From assembly GCA_932521025.1 (NCBI GenBank), contig OW051470.1:3644501-3708500 (forward strand): a DNA stretch of 64,000 nt. Reading direction: 5' to 3'. Source of the DNA: Oscheius onirici (taxonomy: Eukaryota; Nematoda; Chromadorea; Rhabditida; Rhabditidae). The notes beneath the pieces were generated by a model, which had not been told where the DNA came from, searched no databases, and worked only from the letters and a program-made list of their open reading frames with translations. This document shows positions 44,209-58,210 of this stretch, one piece after another (the first letter of the stretch is position 1; each line of letters begins with the position of its first letter). Made by a program: the position numbers and the translations under genes.

Positions 44209-47200
44209 ATGTCCAAGTCGAACAATGCCAATTTTCTGGCAATTCCGCTAAAGACAACTTCGGAAGTGGACTTGGTCAAGCCTCTAACGACCTATATCGA
44301 TACAGTTTACAATACTTCCGATGATAATAAGCCTGAAATAACTGAAGCCATTCAGGTCAGTGATTCATCTTTTTCTTTTATCGAAATGTGCTTTAGGAGC
44401 TGCACAAACTTCGCCAAAAAGCCGTTGGTCAGCCTCTGGATCGCCATCAGTCGGCTCTTGATACACTAACCCGGCAAGATCTATAATTATCCACAATTTC
44501 TAACCGATATCTTCAGCTATTATGATCAATTAGTTGCCATTGAATCGAAAATTGTCATCTCGGCTACACAGAATCCTGTCGTATTCAAATGGAAGGACAC
44601 TTTCGACAAGGGTGGACTGTTCAGCTCAAAGGTATTTTGGCTTGTTTAATTTTTTACGATGAGCTGTTAAGGCTTCTCTATCCATAGCTGATGGAGCTTT
44701 CGAGCGAGCCTGTGTCCTCTATAATATCGGTGCTCTAATGTCTCAAATCGCCTCGAATCAGATGCTTGTGTCTGACGAAGAAATCAAAAGTGCCGCTAAA
44801 CTCTATCAACAGGCCTCTGGCGTCTTTGCCCAACTGAGAGATACAGTTCTCGGACTCGTTCAGCAAGATCCCACTGCGGACCTTCATCCTGATACGCTGG
44901 CTGCTCTTTCCATGCTGATGACCGCTCAAGCTCAAGAAAGTTTCTACATCAAGGCTAACAAAGGTACGCTCATACCAGCGCCCTAATAAATAAAGTTTTA
45001 GATAAAATGAAGAGTGGTTTATTGACTAAAATCGCTGCTCAAGTCGGCAATTTCTATGCAGATGCTGCCAAATTGATGGCCAAAGACACCTGCAAAGGAC
45101 TGTGGGAACGAGAATGGATGACACACGTCAACGGGAAATCCATGGGCTATTCAGCTTTGGCACAGTTCCATCAAGCCGAAGTTTGTGGAGAGGGGCATCA
45201 GATTGGAGAGCAACTGTCCCGTCTGACTGAGGCCATTCGACTTTCCGAACAGTGCAGCAGGTAGGATTGTTTTTGATTTTAGGCATGGATAAAACTTTTC
45301 CAGATACATCGCTCCCGGTTTCCTGGAAGAGTCGTTGAAAGGACTTCCCAAGTCATTCGCTTCCGCCAAAAAAGACAATGATTTCATTGTATGTTACAAG
45401 ATTTTCCAGTTCAACAAAAAAGTCTAGTATCACGAACGAGTGGCCGATTTCCGTTCTCTACCATCATTGCCTGTAGCTGTCCTTGCAAAGCCACTTCCAC
45501 CGACTAATCCGATGTCTCCTCGATTCAAAGGTTTTATTTTCTTTGTTTGTTCATATTTTGTATGCATTTAAGACATGTTCATAAATCTGGTCCCAGTCCA
45601 AGTTCTCAATGCTATGCAGTCTTACCAGGGCAGAAAGTCCGAAATTGTCAATATGGAATCCGGACGTCTTAGGGAGCATACTCAGCTGATGAATGGGTAA
45701 GCATTTATTTCATGCTTATCAAAAGCAAAAACTTAGAATTCTTGCCTCGCTGAATTTGCCGGCAGCCATAGAAGACGTGACTTCGTCGGACACACTTCCG
45801 GAGTCTATCAAAGAAAAGTCGGCTAAAGTGAAACAACTGGGAGGAATTGACGAAATTACTCGACTGTTCAATGAACTTCCCAGTCTGTACAAACGTAATG
45901 AGGAAATTCTCAATGAGGTATATTCGATCATTGTTTAAAAAATACTAGTTTTAGACTCACCGAATGCTGAGCGAAGAAAAGGAGAATGACGACAAGCTGC
46001 GAGCACAGTTTGGAACTCGTTGGTCTCGAATGAGCAGTGAACAGCTCACTGCTCCGCTGGTCCAAGAAGTCGGAAAGTATCGAGGAATTCTTCATACTGC
46101 TTCGGGAGCTGATAAGATGGTCAAGGACAAGTTTGAAGCCAATCGGGACGGAATCCAAATGCTCAGCAAAAGCGAGGTCGTTTCCCCTGTTCATCGCATA
46201 ATTCAGGTTCAGACTGAACTGAAGACCACAATTCCCGGTCAGCAGCATCATGCCACTGGTGGAGTCACGGAATCAGTTCAGAAACTTCGTCAGCTTATGC
46301 AACAAGTCCAACAAATCAAAAATGAGCGCGAAAAACTGGAGAAGGAACTGAAAGAAGTCAATTGTGATTTGACCAACGATTTCCTCAAAGCTATGGCCGA
46401 AAGCCAACTTCTAAACGAGGAAGCCATTTCGAAGGAGAAGATTGCTCAGATTTACGGACCGCTGAAGGAACGTGTCAACGCCTCGATCAAGCAGCAAGAA
46501 GATGTTATGGCCGATGTTGAGGTACATTCTTTCTTTAAAGAAATAAACCCAAGTTTTAGACATGGAACAACAAATTTATCGGCGAAAAACGAGGAACAGA
46601 TTCCGGAGCTGCGCGTGAGAACACCTTGAAGACGCTGGCTTCCGGATTTGACACTTTCAACGAGCTCAAAGGCAACCTAGACGAAGGAACAAAGTTCTAC
46701 AATGATCTTACGCCTATCCTCGTCCGTCTGCAGCAGAAAGTCAGCGACTTTGTATTTGCTCGGCAGACGGAGAAGGAAGATCTCATGCGACAGGTTCAGC
46801 AGAATATCGTAGCAGGCTCTTCCACTCCTGGTATGTATGTTGTGTCTTATTTTCCTCATATTTTTCTGCAACCCGTAAAGGGTTTCATTTAGCTTCTAAA
46901 AATAGCTCAAACGCCGTATAAAGGTTCGTATTAAGCTCCGCCTCGTCCTCCGCCACCTCGTCCCTCCGAACCATCTGCCCCAACTGCTCCTCCTCGTACA
47001 CAAGCATCTCTTCAAGGTTGGTTCTCGTCACTTTTTGTTGTAGAACTCATGACAAATAGTGCTTTGTTTATGTTGTAACGCATGATTTAACAGATGCTCC
47101 ACAAGCTCCTCCTGCCCAGCCTCCGTATCAACCTGTTCCTGGCCAAGCGCCTTACTATCAACAGGCCGTTCCATATGGTTGGTTTTCAGTTTCTACAACG

Positions 47201-47496
47201 GGAGGAGCTCAAATTTATGTTGTGACGCTTCGTAGTTTATCAATAAACCTTTTCCTTACTAAAACATGTACTTGCAGGCCAGCCACAGCCGTTCTATCAA
47301 CCACCGTATCAGCCGAATTACGCCAATCCTTACATGACGTTCCCTGGCGCCTTCCCCAACTATCAAGTAGTCTTTTTATTTGCTTATTTTCACATATATA
47401 TACTTTCAGCAACCGTACGGAAACTTCCCGCCTCCCAATCCTTATGCACAGCCCGGAGCGAATCCATTCCAGCAGCAGCCGCCTGCTCCACAATAA
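44209..47496 (+). CDS. ALX-1: ALIX/PDCD6IP homologue (ALX-1), Bro1-domain ESCRT adaptor
   Basis: ALIX links ESCRT-I and ESCRT-III in endosomal sorting, membrane repair and abscission. The Bro1 domain is complete: FLAIPLKTTSEVDLVKPL, TRYYDQLVAIESK, FKWKDTFDKG, ASLSIADGAFERACVLYNIG, and AQAQESFYIKANK. The central coiled-coil V domain follows (MQSYQGRKSEIVNMESGRL, QFGTRWSRMSSEQLTAPL). The tail is rich in Pro, Gln and Tyr (APYYQQAVPYG, then GNFPPPNPYAQPGANPF). Intron 44474-44516 needs a GC donor to keep the frame. The ATG is 1 nt after TTTTCAG, and AATAAA is at 47590. Convergent with the MAP kinase gene. Confidence 0.94.
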
Positions 47497-47930
47497 TTTG
47501 TACGTGTCTCCCCATCCGTTTTGTGCACTGGTATTAATAAGACTTTAGCCTTATGTATATTTGTATTCGGTGAACAACAATGAAGTTTCAATAAATGAAC
47601 TTTTATAAAGCTTTCAAGGTTACAAAGTCGAGAAGGGATATTAACCAGAAGTTAGGTCTTTTCTTCTCTCAATTCTCACTACTTTCGGAGAGAAATTCGT
47701 TAAAAATGCGACACACTAGTCTAGTCAAGTTCTACATACACGCCAAGTCATGGGGATGGAGACTAAAGCCCATAGAAATCTGCTCAAGAAAGAAACTTTA
47801 AAAATTTGACAAAAAAAAACAAAAAAAAAGGACTGGTGGATAATTATTACAAACCAGAAACTTGTTTTGGGGAGAATTAACCAGGATATGTGAGGCTAAC
47901 ACAGGGGAATCACTCGAAGAAAAAAAAGAA
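47497..47930. other. Convergent 3' region between ALIX and MAP kinase genes
   Basis: Contains the ALIX polyadenylation signal and A-rich stretches. No gene recognised. Confidence 0.5.
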
Positions 47931-49389
<1,459 letters not shown>

Positions 49390-52300
49390 CTCTGAAATAG
49401 CTGCTTATGAAAATCCAAATTGCAAAACAAAATGCGAAGAAAGAGCATAATGAAGCCAGTTCAATGGGAACATCGATATAGGCCAAACTGCTGGAGAAAG
49501 GGCAACATCTGAATTTGAGACAGAAGGAAATGAATTGAAATATGAGAAGAACGCGTTAAAATTTAAGCAGAAGTTCGAAGAAATCCGTCAACGAAGCTGA
49601 GCTGACTGATACGGGGTGCAGTTATGTATTGATAAATGGGCAAAGAGAGAGTGAGAGAGGGCAGCTTTGCTCACTCGGTGAGCGCGCGTGTTGCTCAGCA
49701 CAATTGTTCGCTAATTACCGAATCCGCAAAAGAGCCCTCCAGCGGTTAGAAGGCAGATGAATTTGGAGCAGACTGCTGGAACATTTCCAAAAGTGGCGAC
49801 GCCTGGTGGTGTGCGCAATGGGCAAACATATGAAATAGCACGCGCTGGCAGAAAAGAGGCTACAAAAATTATCTAAGGGAGACTTTGTTGCAAATGGAAT
49901 CATGTGAGCGAGAAAAAAGATCACAGACGAGAGAAAAAGCGCTATAATAGAATGCACGGCGTGATTCAGACAATCGCAGGTGTTCCAAAACAGATGCTTG
50001 TCTTGTTGATTTTAGAGGAGACCATAAGAAAAACAGCAAAAAAGCAGACTTTGGGATGAGTTGATCGAAATTGATGCGAAAAGTGGGCATTAGGCTCGAA
50101 TATGCAGAGAATCTGAATCGGCAAAGAGTCGAGGGAAATTGGGCGGAAGTCCAAATGCACAAGCATAATGCTGCCAGACAGGCGTCAAAAGAAAAGGTTG
50201 ATAGATACTCATACTTCTAGGAATTTTACGGTGTAAATGGACTAAAGTCTTCTTAAAGTTGCTGATGAAAGAAAGAAAAGAAAAAAGAAACGGGATCACG
50301 ACAAAAAGACATTTGAACTTGCCGGCACGTTTGAAAACTATTAGGCGCTAATTCAAACAGTAAAATTAAAAGATCAGTTCGCAACATTTGCTCGACGACT
50401 CTTTCCTAACAATATAGAAAAAAAATAAAAAGTAGCCAAAAGGATAGAAAAAGAATGGACGACGAACGGTGCAGTTGTCTGTCAATATAAGCAGTTAATT
50501 GGTACAATAAAAGAGAAATTAACGTCGACCGGAGTGTCAGCCCCTGCTTATCGATCGTTGTGGTTAGACAGACGGGAAATAGCGGCGAGACAGATGAGAC
50601 GCAGTTTCATGCCCGCAAGAGCACAAAGTGATTAGAAGGCAGAACATCCATTGTAGCTGAATTTCCTCTCAAATATCGTTCTAAAAGACTGAGAAAGGAG
50701 AAAAAGATAGTCTAAAGATGTGTGCAAACAAGTTGCCATCTCCTTCCTCACATTACTTTTACGATTTCTCTCAATGTCACTCGCAATCGAGCAAAAAAGC
50801 TAAAGGTCATCGCTCTTGGAGCCAGACAAAAGTGCGAAAGTTTTAGACTGAGCTCGTGAAGTGAAGTCTCTCATAAGCCACGCCTCTCCCTCACAAATCT
50901 GGCTTCTTTCGTGGCTGCTCAGGTAGAAAAATCGGAGATTTCGAAAGGAGCACTGAGTTATTGAGTCAAGCAAGACTCCCCTCTTACCAATTTGCAGTCA
51001 CAACTATTGTTTTCCTGCAAATGAAGTTTCCTGAAAAACTGGTTTACTTTGGCAGACTACGCCTCGCTTCGTATACTCACAAGGTCGATAGTCTGTCGCC
51101 TAAATGTAAGATTTTCAAAGTTCCTTTGACCAGAGGTGTTTACCATAAACAAGGGAGCAGGAGAAGGAAGCAGGTGGTCACGAGACTCAGTCTCTCTCAA
51201 CTAGTCCTCTCTAATCTATTTGTTCCTTCAGGCTGTCTGTTTCCATGATATTTCTCTCTCACTTTCCAATCAAAGTGTACATGTCCCATTTTTGTGTGCG
51301 TTTGGCCACGAGAGGGTGTAATTGTCGTCTCGATGAGTCCACGGCTGTCAATAGAAAAACAGTTGTCCGGTCCCTAGAGGAAAAAAGGGGGTCGACTACA
51401 GCTGATTTTTCTGATAAAAATTCTCTCCTTCTAAATCCAAATGTTTCATTCTGCCAAATCCCAAACCCAACCGATTTCTTGGGCCCAATTCATCTATCCA
51501 CAGCCTGCATGACGGCTGTCCACATTTTTTTCGTCTCGTCCTTCAGGCAACAACGCCCTTATCTCCATATGTTTATATAAGTCTTTGCCAGCGGCGTTCG
51601 TCTTGAGAGTCCGATTGTACAGTCTTCTGCTACTGACTTTTTTTACCACTTGCTTTTTTTTACCACTCTTCTGCAAATTTCTTTTTTACCACTTGCTAAC
51701 GAATTCTGACCAAGAAAACTGTCAAAGGTTATACCTAGATGATCTTTGTAGCTAAGCTATTAGAGAAGTCTAAAACTTGTCACTACCCATTTAATATAGA
51801 TGAAAGTTCAGGGCCCATCCTCCCCGGTTGAACAAAAGAAGAACGGAAGTTTCTCCAGACTGTTGCAAAACTGAAACGTCGATCTAATCAAGCTTCTTTA
51901 CGAGTGGTCAAATTTGGTTCAGTCCGTGTTCAGTCCCGTCTCCGATAAGGGGATCCGTTCTTTCTCCCCTTTCAGTACAGTGCATTGTACTTTTCCTGCT
52001 CTCCCTTCCCTTGAAACGACGCTAGACAAACAGATGTTTCCTCTCTCCAGATGGTCTGATACAGTATCCAGTTCACACCTCTCCTTCCACTCCATTGCCC
52101 TCTCTGTTGAGTGGTTCCGGTTGCTCCTTGGGTTTGTTCAAGGAATAAGAAGTGTTTCCCCCGAAAGGTAGATGACTCCGTTATGCGTGGGAGTGACTCA
52201 TAGAGAGACTCTTTCGCCCCCATATCTTTTCCTTATAAGAATAGACCCTCTTCCCTCTTCCATCAGGCTGTCTGACCCTTTGCTTACCAACAATTTCTCT

Positions 52301-52537
52301 AACCTTTGGCCACTTTGCTCTCTCGGGAGAGACAGCTCTGAACACTTTATATTCAAGCCGTATAATATCAAGCTCACGTGCCTTCTTTGATCGGAGCCGC
52401 TCCTCTTCCGTTTTTTCAGTCTTGTCACTTGTCCTCCCACGCATCTGGGAGTGTCCTTTTCCATCCGGTACTCTCTCTTCCTTTCTTCTTATCCCTTCCT
52501 TCCACGCTAACAACTTGTAAGAATTTTCCTTGCAGTT
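49390..52537. other. 3.1-kb intergenic region
   Basis: It holds the MAP kinase promoter and the outron of the CUEDC1-like gene. No coding exon, RNA gene or transposon end was found in spite of several 60-120 codon frames. A short tandem repeat is listed separately. Confidence 0.35.
51638..51700 (+). repeat. Short tandem repeat, TTTTTACCACTTGC units
   Basis: Three imperfect units of a run of T followed by ACCACTTGC or ACCACTCTTCTGC occur in succession. Probably replication slippage. Confidence 0.5.
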
Positions 52538-53484
52538 ATGTCGCGTGATGAACATCTTCTCGACTTCAACGCGGTCAGTTCTTTTTTTTTTGTTTGGTCC
52601 GGAAACAGCTTGTCAACAATCCGACTGGCGCCCGCATTATCAAAATATTTTCCTGGTTATTTTAAGGCTATGCGGGATTTTGCCATTATGTTTCCGACAG
52701 CATCCGCCGACAGAATCGAGGAAGTTCTTCGTCAACATGACGGTGATGTGGCCAAAACCATTGACACCTTGTTGAGGGAGACACAGCCATCTTTGGCTCC
52801 TCCCAGTTACGAAGAGGCTGTTTCGGTCAGTCCTCAGAGTCCTCTCTGTCAGCCAGATCTTCCTCCTTTTCCGCCTCGACGGTCTGTACCGACTCCTGTG
52901 TCCGCTCCTCCCAACTATTCGCGAACTTTCTTCCCGTCTGAACCCAATACTTCCAATGTCAGTTGACTACTAATGGTTTTTAGTCATCCAAAAGTTTAGG
53001 CTGCTCCGGTCAGAAGAAGAGAGTCCCGCTCGAGTTTGGACACTTTCAATGCTAGACAGCTCCAGAACTTGAAACGAGAAAATGAGAGACGACTGGAGCA
53101 CGTGACCGATGAGAAAGAAGCCAGGTTTATATTTCGAAACAGTTTAAAATTGAACGAATTCAGACTATTGGAAGACGAGCAAATGGCGTTGTTGCTCCAA
53201 CAGCGGGAGATTGTCCGATCGACTCGTAGTTCTTCTGTGGCAGCTGTACCCAATAGACGAAGAAGTTCCTCAAAACACAGTGGACCTCGGGTCCCCGAAG
53301 GACCTGTCATGGACGAGGTAGTAATCAACAACGACGGTCAAGATTTGAAGGACAAGATCAAGAAACTGAGCAAGGGTTGGTTAGAGATCTGGATATTTCA
53401 ATCGGAGCGTGTTTAGCATCAAGACAACGCTTGATCCAGTTGACACAGCGCTTCCGAAGTGGGTCGAGTGAGAACGTGTGCTGA
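52538..53484 (+). CDS. CUE-domain protein, CUEDC1-like
   Basis: Exons begin at 52538 (ATG 2 nt after TTGCAG). The CUE ubiquitin-binding domain reads AMRDFAIMFPTASADRIEEV and QHDGDVAKTIDTLLRETQ, directly followed by PPSYEEAV as in CUEDC1. A Pro/Ser-rich middle leads to a second conserved block, LLEDEQMALLLQQRE. After a final intron comes KLSKASRQRLIQLTQRFRSG, matching the CUEDC1 C-terminal block around KSTRRKLFELA. The function of CUEDC1 is poorly known; monoubiquitin binding is inferred from the fold. AATAAA lies at 53550. About 240 residues, shorter than the vertebrate protein. Confidence 0.78.
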
Positions 53485-53771
53485 CATTCCGGATACGGTA
53501 GTTAAGACATTCCCATCGTGTTTTTCATTGCAATTGTGAACTATATCTCAATAAAGCTGCAGATTAAAACAGAGTGCTTGAGATGAACATTTGATGAGCA
53601 CAAATGAACGATTGTATTTGTTCCACGGCGAATGTCTAATTCCTAACTTGCCCCTGAGAAACAACCAGAACATCGATAGTCATAGACAAGTAATATACAG
53701 AATCCACGTAATGGCATTTCACAAAATCCATTGACAGACAACGTCTAAAATAAACAAAACGTGAAATATGA

Positions 53772-54216
53772 CAAAAGCCCTCGATGTCGACTTGTCGAAA
53801 CTAAATTTTAAAATAAAAGTGGCTTAGACTATTACACCACAACGACTTCTACTGTGCGGATGGCTTCTCTCTACCAGGTCAGGTACTTTTGCATTTGAGA
53901 AAAGAGACGGCAATGTGACCAGGGAAAACCGAGCATGACACCATCTTTCGAACACCATCTTTCGAAGGCTGACAGTTGTGGCGGATTCACAACTGACTGT
54001 CACATTGCCGTCTCTTTTCTCAAAAGAACGCGGGTGTCTGAGGCGCTACTGTTCGCACTGTCAACTGTCAGTGTCTAGTGTAACTGTCGGCAAATGCAAA
54101 AGTACCTGACCTGGTAGAGAGAAGCCATCCGCACAGTAGAAGTCGTTGTGGTGTAATAGTCTAAGCCACTTTTATTTTAAAGTTTAGTTTCGTCAAGTCG
54201 ACATCGAGGGCTTTTG
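53772..54216. repeat. 445-bp palindromic element
   Basis: Arms of about 125 bp (53772-53898 and 54086-54216) are inverted copies. Outer sequence CAAAAGCCCTCGATGTCGAC, inner sequence GGTCAGGTACTTTTGCATTT. The loop contains GACGGCAATGTGAC and its inverse, a second level of symmetry. No target duplication was seen. A diverged relative lies near 14480-14612. Confidence 0.65.
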
Positions 54217-54466
54217 AAAATTTGAAACGGTGAAACTTGTGAGTTTCTCTATAATAATTCTTTTCTTGTTAGATGCAGTCTTATTGTTAGTCCGTGTAGA
54301 CCAACTGAGTAGAGCACCAACCTTCCAGAAGTCGACTCGTCTTGAAAATACTTATCCATTTGTTAGAAAAGTAACAGTTTGCAAGATTAGTCGCCGAGTT
54401 CCCAACTTTGTAGTTTTGTGAATATTGTTTGTTTCGTTGCAAAGTTACACTTTTTGAGTACTCCAG

Positions 54467-54821
54467 GAAACTAAAAGGCGACGCTCCTTTGGGAAACTTC
54501 AACTGGTTCAAATCTCATCTCCACAAGAAGATGGCCTCTCCGCTCGACTACAAGATTGTGAGGGATTGCGATCGCTACAACCGTCTAGAGAAACGTCCGA
54601 TCCGTCCCTGCCGCCAGGAACTGTAGCCGTCCTGCCTTGAATGTCTTCCTGACCAGTCCCGCTTCATCCAACTCCTCGGCAGCTTCTTTCTCGGCTACCA
54701 TTCCGTCGAGGAGTATAAGGCTGTGGACGGCAGTGGATGTATTCTCAAGCTTGCTGTCTACAAGGACGACGAGAGGTTCTTCCACGCCAAGATGACGAGT
54801 CTTCCGATCGGCAGGATCTAG
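54467..54821 (+). pseudogene. Coding-like sequence with one in-frame TAG, unrecognised
   Basis: From a CTCCAG acceptor at 54466 one frame runs with strong, C-ending codon preference, giving NFNWFKSHLHKKMASPLDYK and CDRYNRLEKRPIRPCRQEL. It meets TAG at 54624-54626 and continues with unchanged codon bias as DQSRFIQLLGSFFLGYHSVE, GCILKLAVYKDDERFFHAKM and SLPIGRI to a second TAG at 54819. AATAAA follows at 54858. Splicing from GTAGCC to GACCAG would remove the stop but shift the frame. It may be a recent pseudogene, a read-through gene or a sequence error. No family recognised; GC content is above that of its surroundings. Confidence 0.45.
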
Positions 54822-55176
54822 GAAGCAGGCGAGACGCTGGTTCTTTTCCGAGAAGGAAATAAAAGATATGTGTCGTAAGTCAGTGTTCTTGTTCTTTCTC
54901 AGTTGTTAGAATGGGGCTGTCTTCTGGTTCTCCTTCCTCTGCTTCGGTAGATCGTCTTGTTCTCTACACTGTCTATTAGATTTTCACTCTTCTTGAAAAT
55001 GGCTAGAATTCCAGCAATTTTCCGATGCTCCTCGTCGAAGGTTTAAAACATTTCTAACACTAAAGTGCAACGGTGTCTGTTCGTCTGTCTGTCTGTCCGT
55101 CCGTCAAACCACAAACAGTCAAAACCAGTCAGGTGGGCTTTGATTAGAGGATTACATTTACTACACGAAGTAGCTA
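54822..55176. other. Intergenic, contains an R4 repeat copy
   Basis: The R4 start CTAAAGTGCAACGGTGTCTG is at about 55062, followed by about 30 bp of GTCT/GTCC units. The rest is unassigned. Confidence 0.45.
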
Positions 55177-56750
55177 TCACAATGCTAGTAACTGTTTGCT
55201 GACAAGGTCTACGTTGAGCAAGTCGAAAAGAGTAATTCCTTGGTACATCTCGAGCAGGCTCTGGTTGAGCTCAAAGACTGTGCCCATCAGGAGGATCAGA
55301 TTTCCCATTCGTTCTGCCTTATCATCTCTGTCCTGAACTTTCAGTATTTAAAAGAGGTACAAAAGAGACCTCGTAATGTGCGTCGAGACCGGCGAGAATT
55401 GCACTCTCGTGTTTTTTGGCCAGACTTCTCATATTCTGTGTGTACTCCACATAGCCCATTTTCCAATTGCAAAGAGCCTTCAGAGCAGCGTATTCGACTT
55501 CGTCCAAGCCAATTTCGCAAATCGGGAGGATCAGAGCGGAATGAAGTCTTTGAATGAACTCGAAGAAGATTTTGCTCTTCTCGTCAGTCGGAAGACCTTC
55601 TTCATCATCCCAGCCGAACGAGAGGTCGTCTACCGAAGACACTGATCCGTCGGTGTACATGACCAACTGAATCTCTTAGCTCTATGTTGCTCTCGACTCA
55701 CTCGCTCAGCCGGGTCCACTGCCTGACAAGTGATCCAGGCAATGTCCAGAAGACAAAAAGACATTGTAGTTATCCGAAAGTACAGTACCCGCTCATCAGG
55801 AGCCATATCCTCCCATCCGGGCATCGCTTGACAATAGTCGAATGCCAAGAGGTGATCCAATCGTTGGCTATCTAACTGCCGACGCATCGAATGTGCCTTT
55901 CTCTCTCCGAGCAGAAACGGCTAAAGATCTCTTTTTTTGGAGATTACACCTTATTATCTACCGGCTTATCGTATCCCGTGATCACAGCTATCGGAGCCTC
56001 GGAAAACATGAGGAAACGTCGGTCCATTGCCTTTCTCAGCTAGTTTTCTCTTCAGTTTCTATGTTATTTCTCTTACCTCTCGAACATAGTGGGTCAGCAA
56101 ATTAGTGCCCTCTGTAGCCAGATCTGAAGGTATTGGACTGAAAAATGGAAGAGGAGGAGGTGGAGGGAGGGACACATCGACTGGAGACAGGGCATCGCTG
56201 CTGAATGAGACCGAGGGACTGTTCTGAACAGAAATTGAACAAGCTACCAACTCCTCAAATATACTTCAATCATTGATTCCGATAAGTTCGGAGAGAGTGT
56301 ATCTTTCTCGTTCAAAATCTCATCTTTGATGCCTAATTTCTTCCTTATTCTGCGTTTTTGAACCACTAAATTGATATATTTGCATACGTTTAGTGCTTTC
56401 CCTACTATTGGTCTGAAGTCCAGATGAAAGACAGCGCAGAAATCGACAAGCTCTACAAACCATTCTCAGTTCTAAATCCATGTTTTTAAATAATATCGAA
56501 TTACCATGAAAGACTCGACAATCGCCGGTTTTCTTACAAACAAACTTGATATCTAGAGATACTGTCCGTCTAAATTCATTTTCTTGATAAAATACAACAA
56601 AAAAAACCTGAAAAATGCAGCACAGGCTAGACAAGATACACTTCCAAAGTGGGCACTGCCTTGAGGATGTCCACAAACCAGACAGTCTGTAACTTTTTAG
56701 TTTTCAATCTCGACACATGAGAGACCTCCTCTGTGTTTGATTAGATCCAT
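55177..56750 (-). CDS. Nuclear hormone receptor (nematode supplementary type)
   Basis: A short first exon (MDLIKHRGGLS) is joined by a 30-nt intron to the DNA-binding domain: CLVCGHPQGSAHFGSVSC, then the P-box CLACAAFFRRTV, the second finger CKKTGDCRVFHELRMVCRAC and CRFLRCLSSGLQ. A Pro/Ser linker with a run of prolines follows. The ligand-binding domain shows LLAFDYCQAMPGWEDMAPDE, FFEFIQRLHSALILPICEIG and EYAALKALCNW, ending near MYQGITLFDLLNVDLVSKQL. The ACAAFFRR P-box is typical of the HNF4-derived receptors expanded in nematodes. Ligand and targets are unknown. Linker exon borders are approximate. Confidence 0.85.
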
Positions 56751-57364
56751 ATCGACAACTAGAGTATAGGAAAAGCAAAAGACGAGGCAGGGGTTGTGTG
56801 AAGAAGTGCCGTCGACCCGCACGCGCTCTTTCCGCTGATAAGAGACACATCGACCCTCTCCGAAAAGAACGAGAAACCACACTGTGGCTTATTTTCTGCT
56901 CTTTTTTTGAACTTTTGGAAAACTTGATGGTACGGCGTCCACAACCCATATTTGGAAAATTAATGCACTACAATGCGAAATTGAGAAACTCACCATGGTC
57001 TCTTCTACCAGACGACTTCGTCGCCTAGCGGCGTCGTAACGTCAAACTTTTCAACCTGATCCTTACCGTTTTCTAAAGCTTTCTACTTCCCTCTGACGCA
57101 ATAGAAGCCAAAGTCTGTAAAAACTCTAAGTCCAAGTTGGACTTGTTACCTAATCCTGACAACACTTGACTTGCTACGACGATTCTCGTGGCCATGGACA
57201 AACAGACAAACAAACAGAGTCAGCCACAGACACCATTGCGCTTTAGTAGTAGAGAGATTGTATCTGTTCTCTTTGAACATTCATTCATCCAAATTGACAA
57301 TGATCGAAACTATAAGTCAACAGCCTAAACAACTAGCACAAAAGGACACTTTTCAGTTTTCGGG
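56751..57364. other. Intergenic, contains an R4 repeat copy
   Basis: The receptor promoter should lie here. An inverted R4 copy is at about 57176-57249 (ACACCATTGCGCTTTAG at its end, preceded by ACAAACAGA units). No exon recognised. Confidence 0.45.
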
Positions 57365-57968
57365 TTAGGCAGCGGGACCGGTAACTTTTGGATTGGCAGT
57401 AACTTCGTTGATTCTAATGACGGCAGTTTCACAGGTGAGCCCTGAAAGGAGAAGATAATGCTGAAAAAATGGAATAACATACAATGGAGCTGTTTTGCTT
57501 GCTGGTGATTATTGTGGAAATAAAATACATCGGGCGATTTTGTGTTCTTTTCCACGACAGTTGCTCGAACAGTAACTGCCGAGGAGTCGAGAAGCGGCCG
57601 CCCGAATACAGAAAAATTACTTCCGCCGACCATCAAAACCTGATAAAAGTTGTTTTTGAGCGAATAAAAGGGCTCACTTTTTCGAGATTGATCACGTCTC
57701 CTACAGAAAGAGGCAATTCGCCTTCCAGAGAGATCAGATCGCCCTGAGACACTTTCCATTGTCGACCATTCAAATAGACTACGGCGAAAAGTCGTTTAGA
57801 CGAATCCAGAACTTCCGACGCGATATTTGAGGTTATCTGAACGTTAAAAAATACAAAATTAGGAAGAAAAGGGACAACCTGACTAGCGGCAGCTGTGTCA
57901 ATGACTTCTGCTTTCGTGGCGGCCTGACGTAGTAGTCGTGTCCAAACGGGGGTCAGCCTCAGAAGCAT
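57365..57968 (-). CDS. MRPL21: Mitochondrial ribosomal protein L21
   Basis: Exons from an ATG at 57968 give about 150 residues. The N terminus is a basic mitochondrial presequence (LLRLTPVWTRLLRQ). The L21p domain shows FAVVYLNGRQWKVSQGDLIS, VGDVINLEKVLMVGGSNFSV and FGRPLLDSSAVTVRATVVE. The last exon gives CETAVIRINEVTANPKV, as in MRPL21. It binds 23S-like rRNA in the mitochondrial large subunit. The last intron (GTATGT to TTTCAG) must be removed to keep this ending. It is last in a row of four minus-strand genes; the gap from ZNHIT2 is about 240 nt and contains an R3 repeat. Confidence 0.88.
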
Positions 57969-58080
57969 GCTGAACAGGGTAACTAAAATGACACATGCAA
58001 AACAGAGACAAGAATACGTTCAAGGATAGAACCATATGGAATGCAATAAACAAAGTCTCAAAATAACAATTTATAGAAAA

Positions 58081-58186
58081 CAAGGTTGGCAACGCCCTCC
58101 TGTCGCGACTTGTTAAAAACTAATTAGTGCACACAAAGCTCCCCTCCTTATCCCCAATAAGAGCTTCAGACACACACAGACTTGGG
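58081..58186 (-). repeat. R3 repeat, shortened copy
   Basis: Contains both ends of the family (CAAGGTTGGCAACGCCC and GAGCTTCAGACACACACAG) but lacks most of the interior. It lies between ZNHIT2 and MRPL21, directly after the ZNHIT2 stop. Confidence 0.6.
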
Positions 58187-58210
58187 AGCAATTTAAAATA
58201 GATGTGGGAG

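Noticed and set aside
54585-54785. Minus-strand frame of 66 residues with protein-like composition
   Set aside because: It is the antisense of the codon-biased plus-strand frame; GC-rich sense codons produce such shadows.
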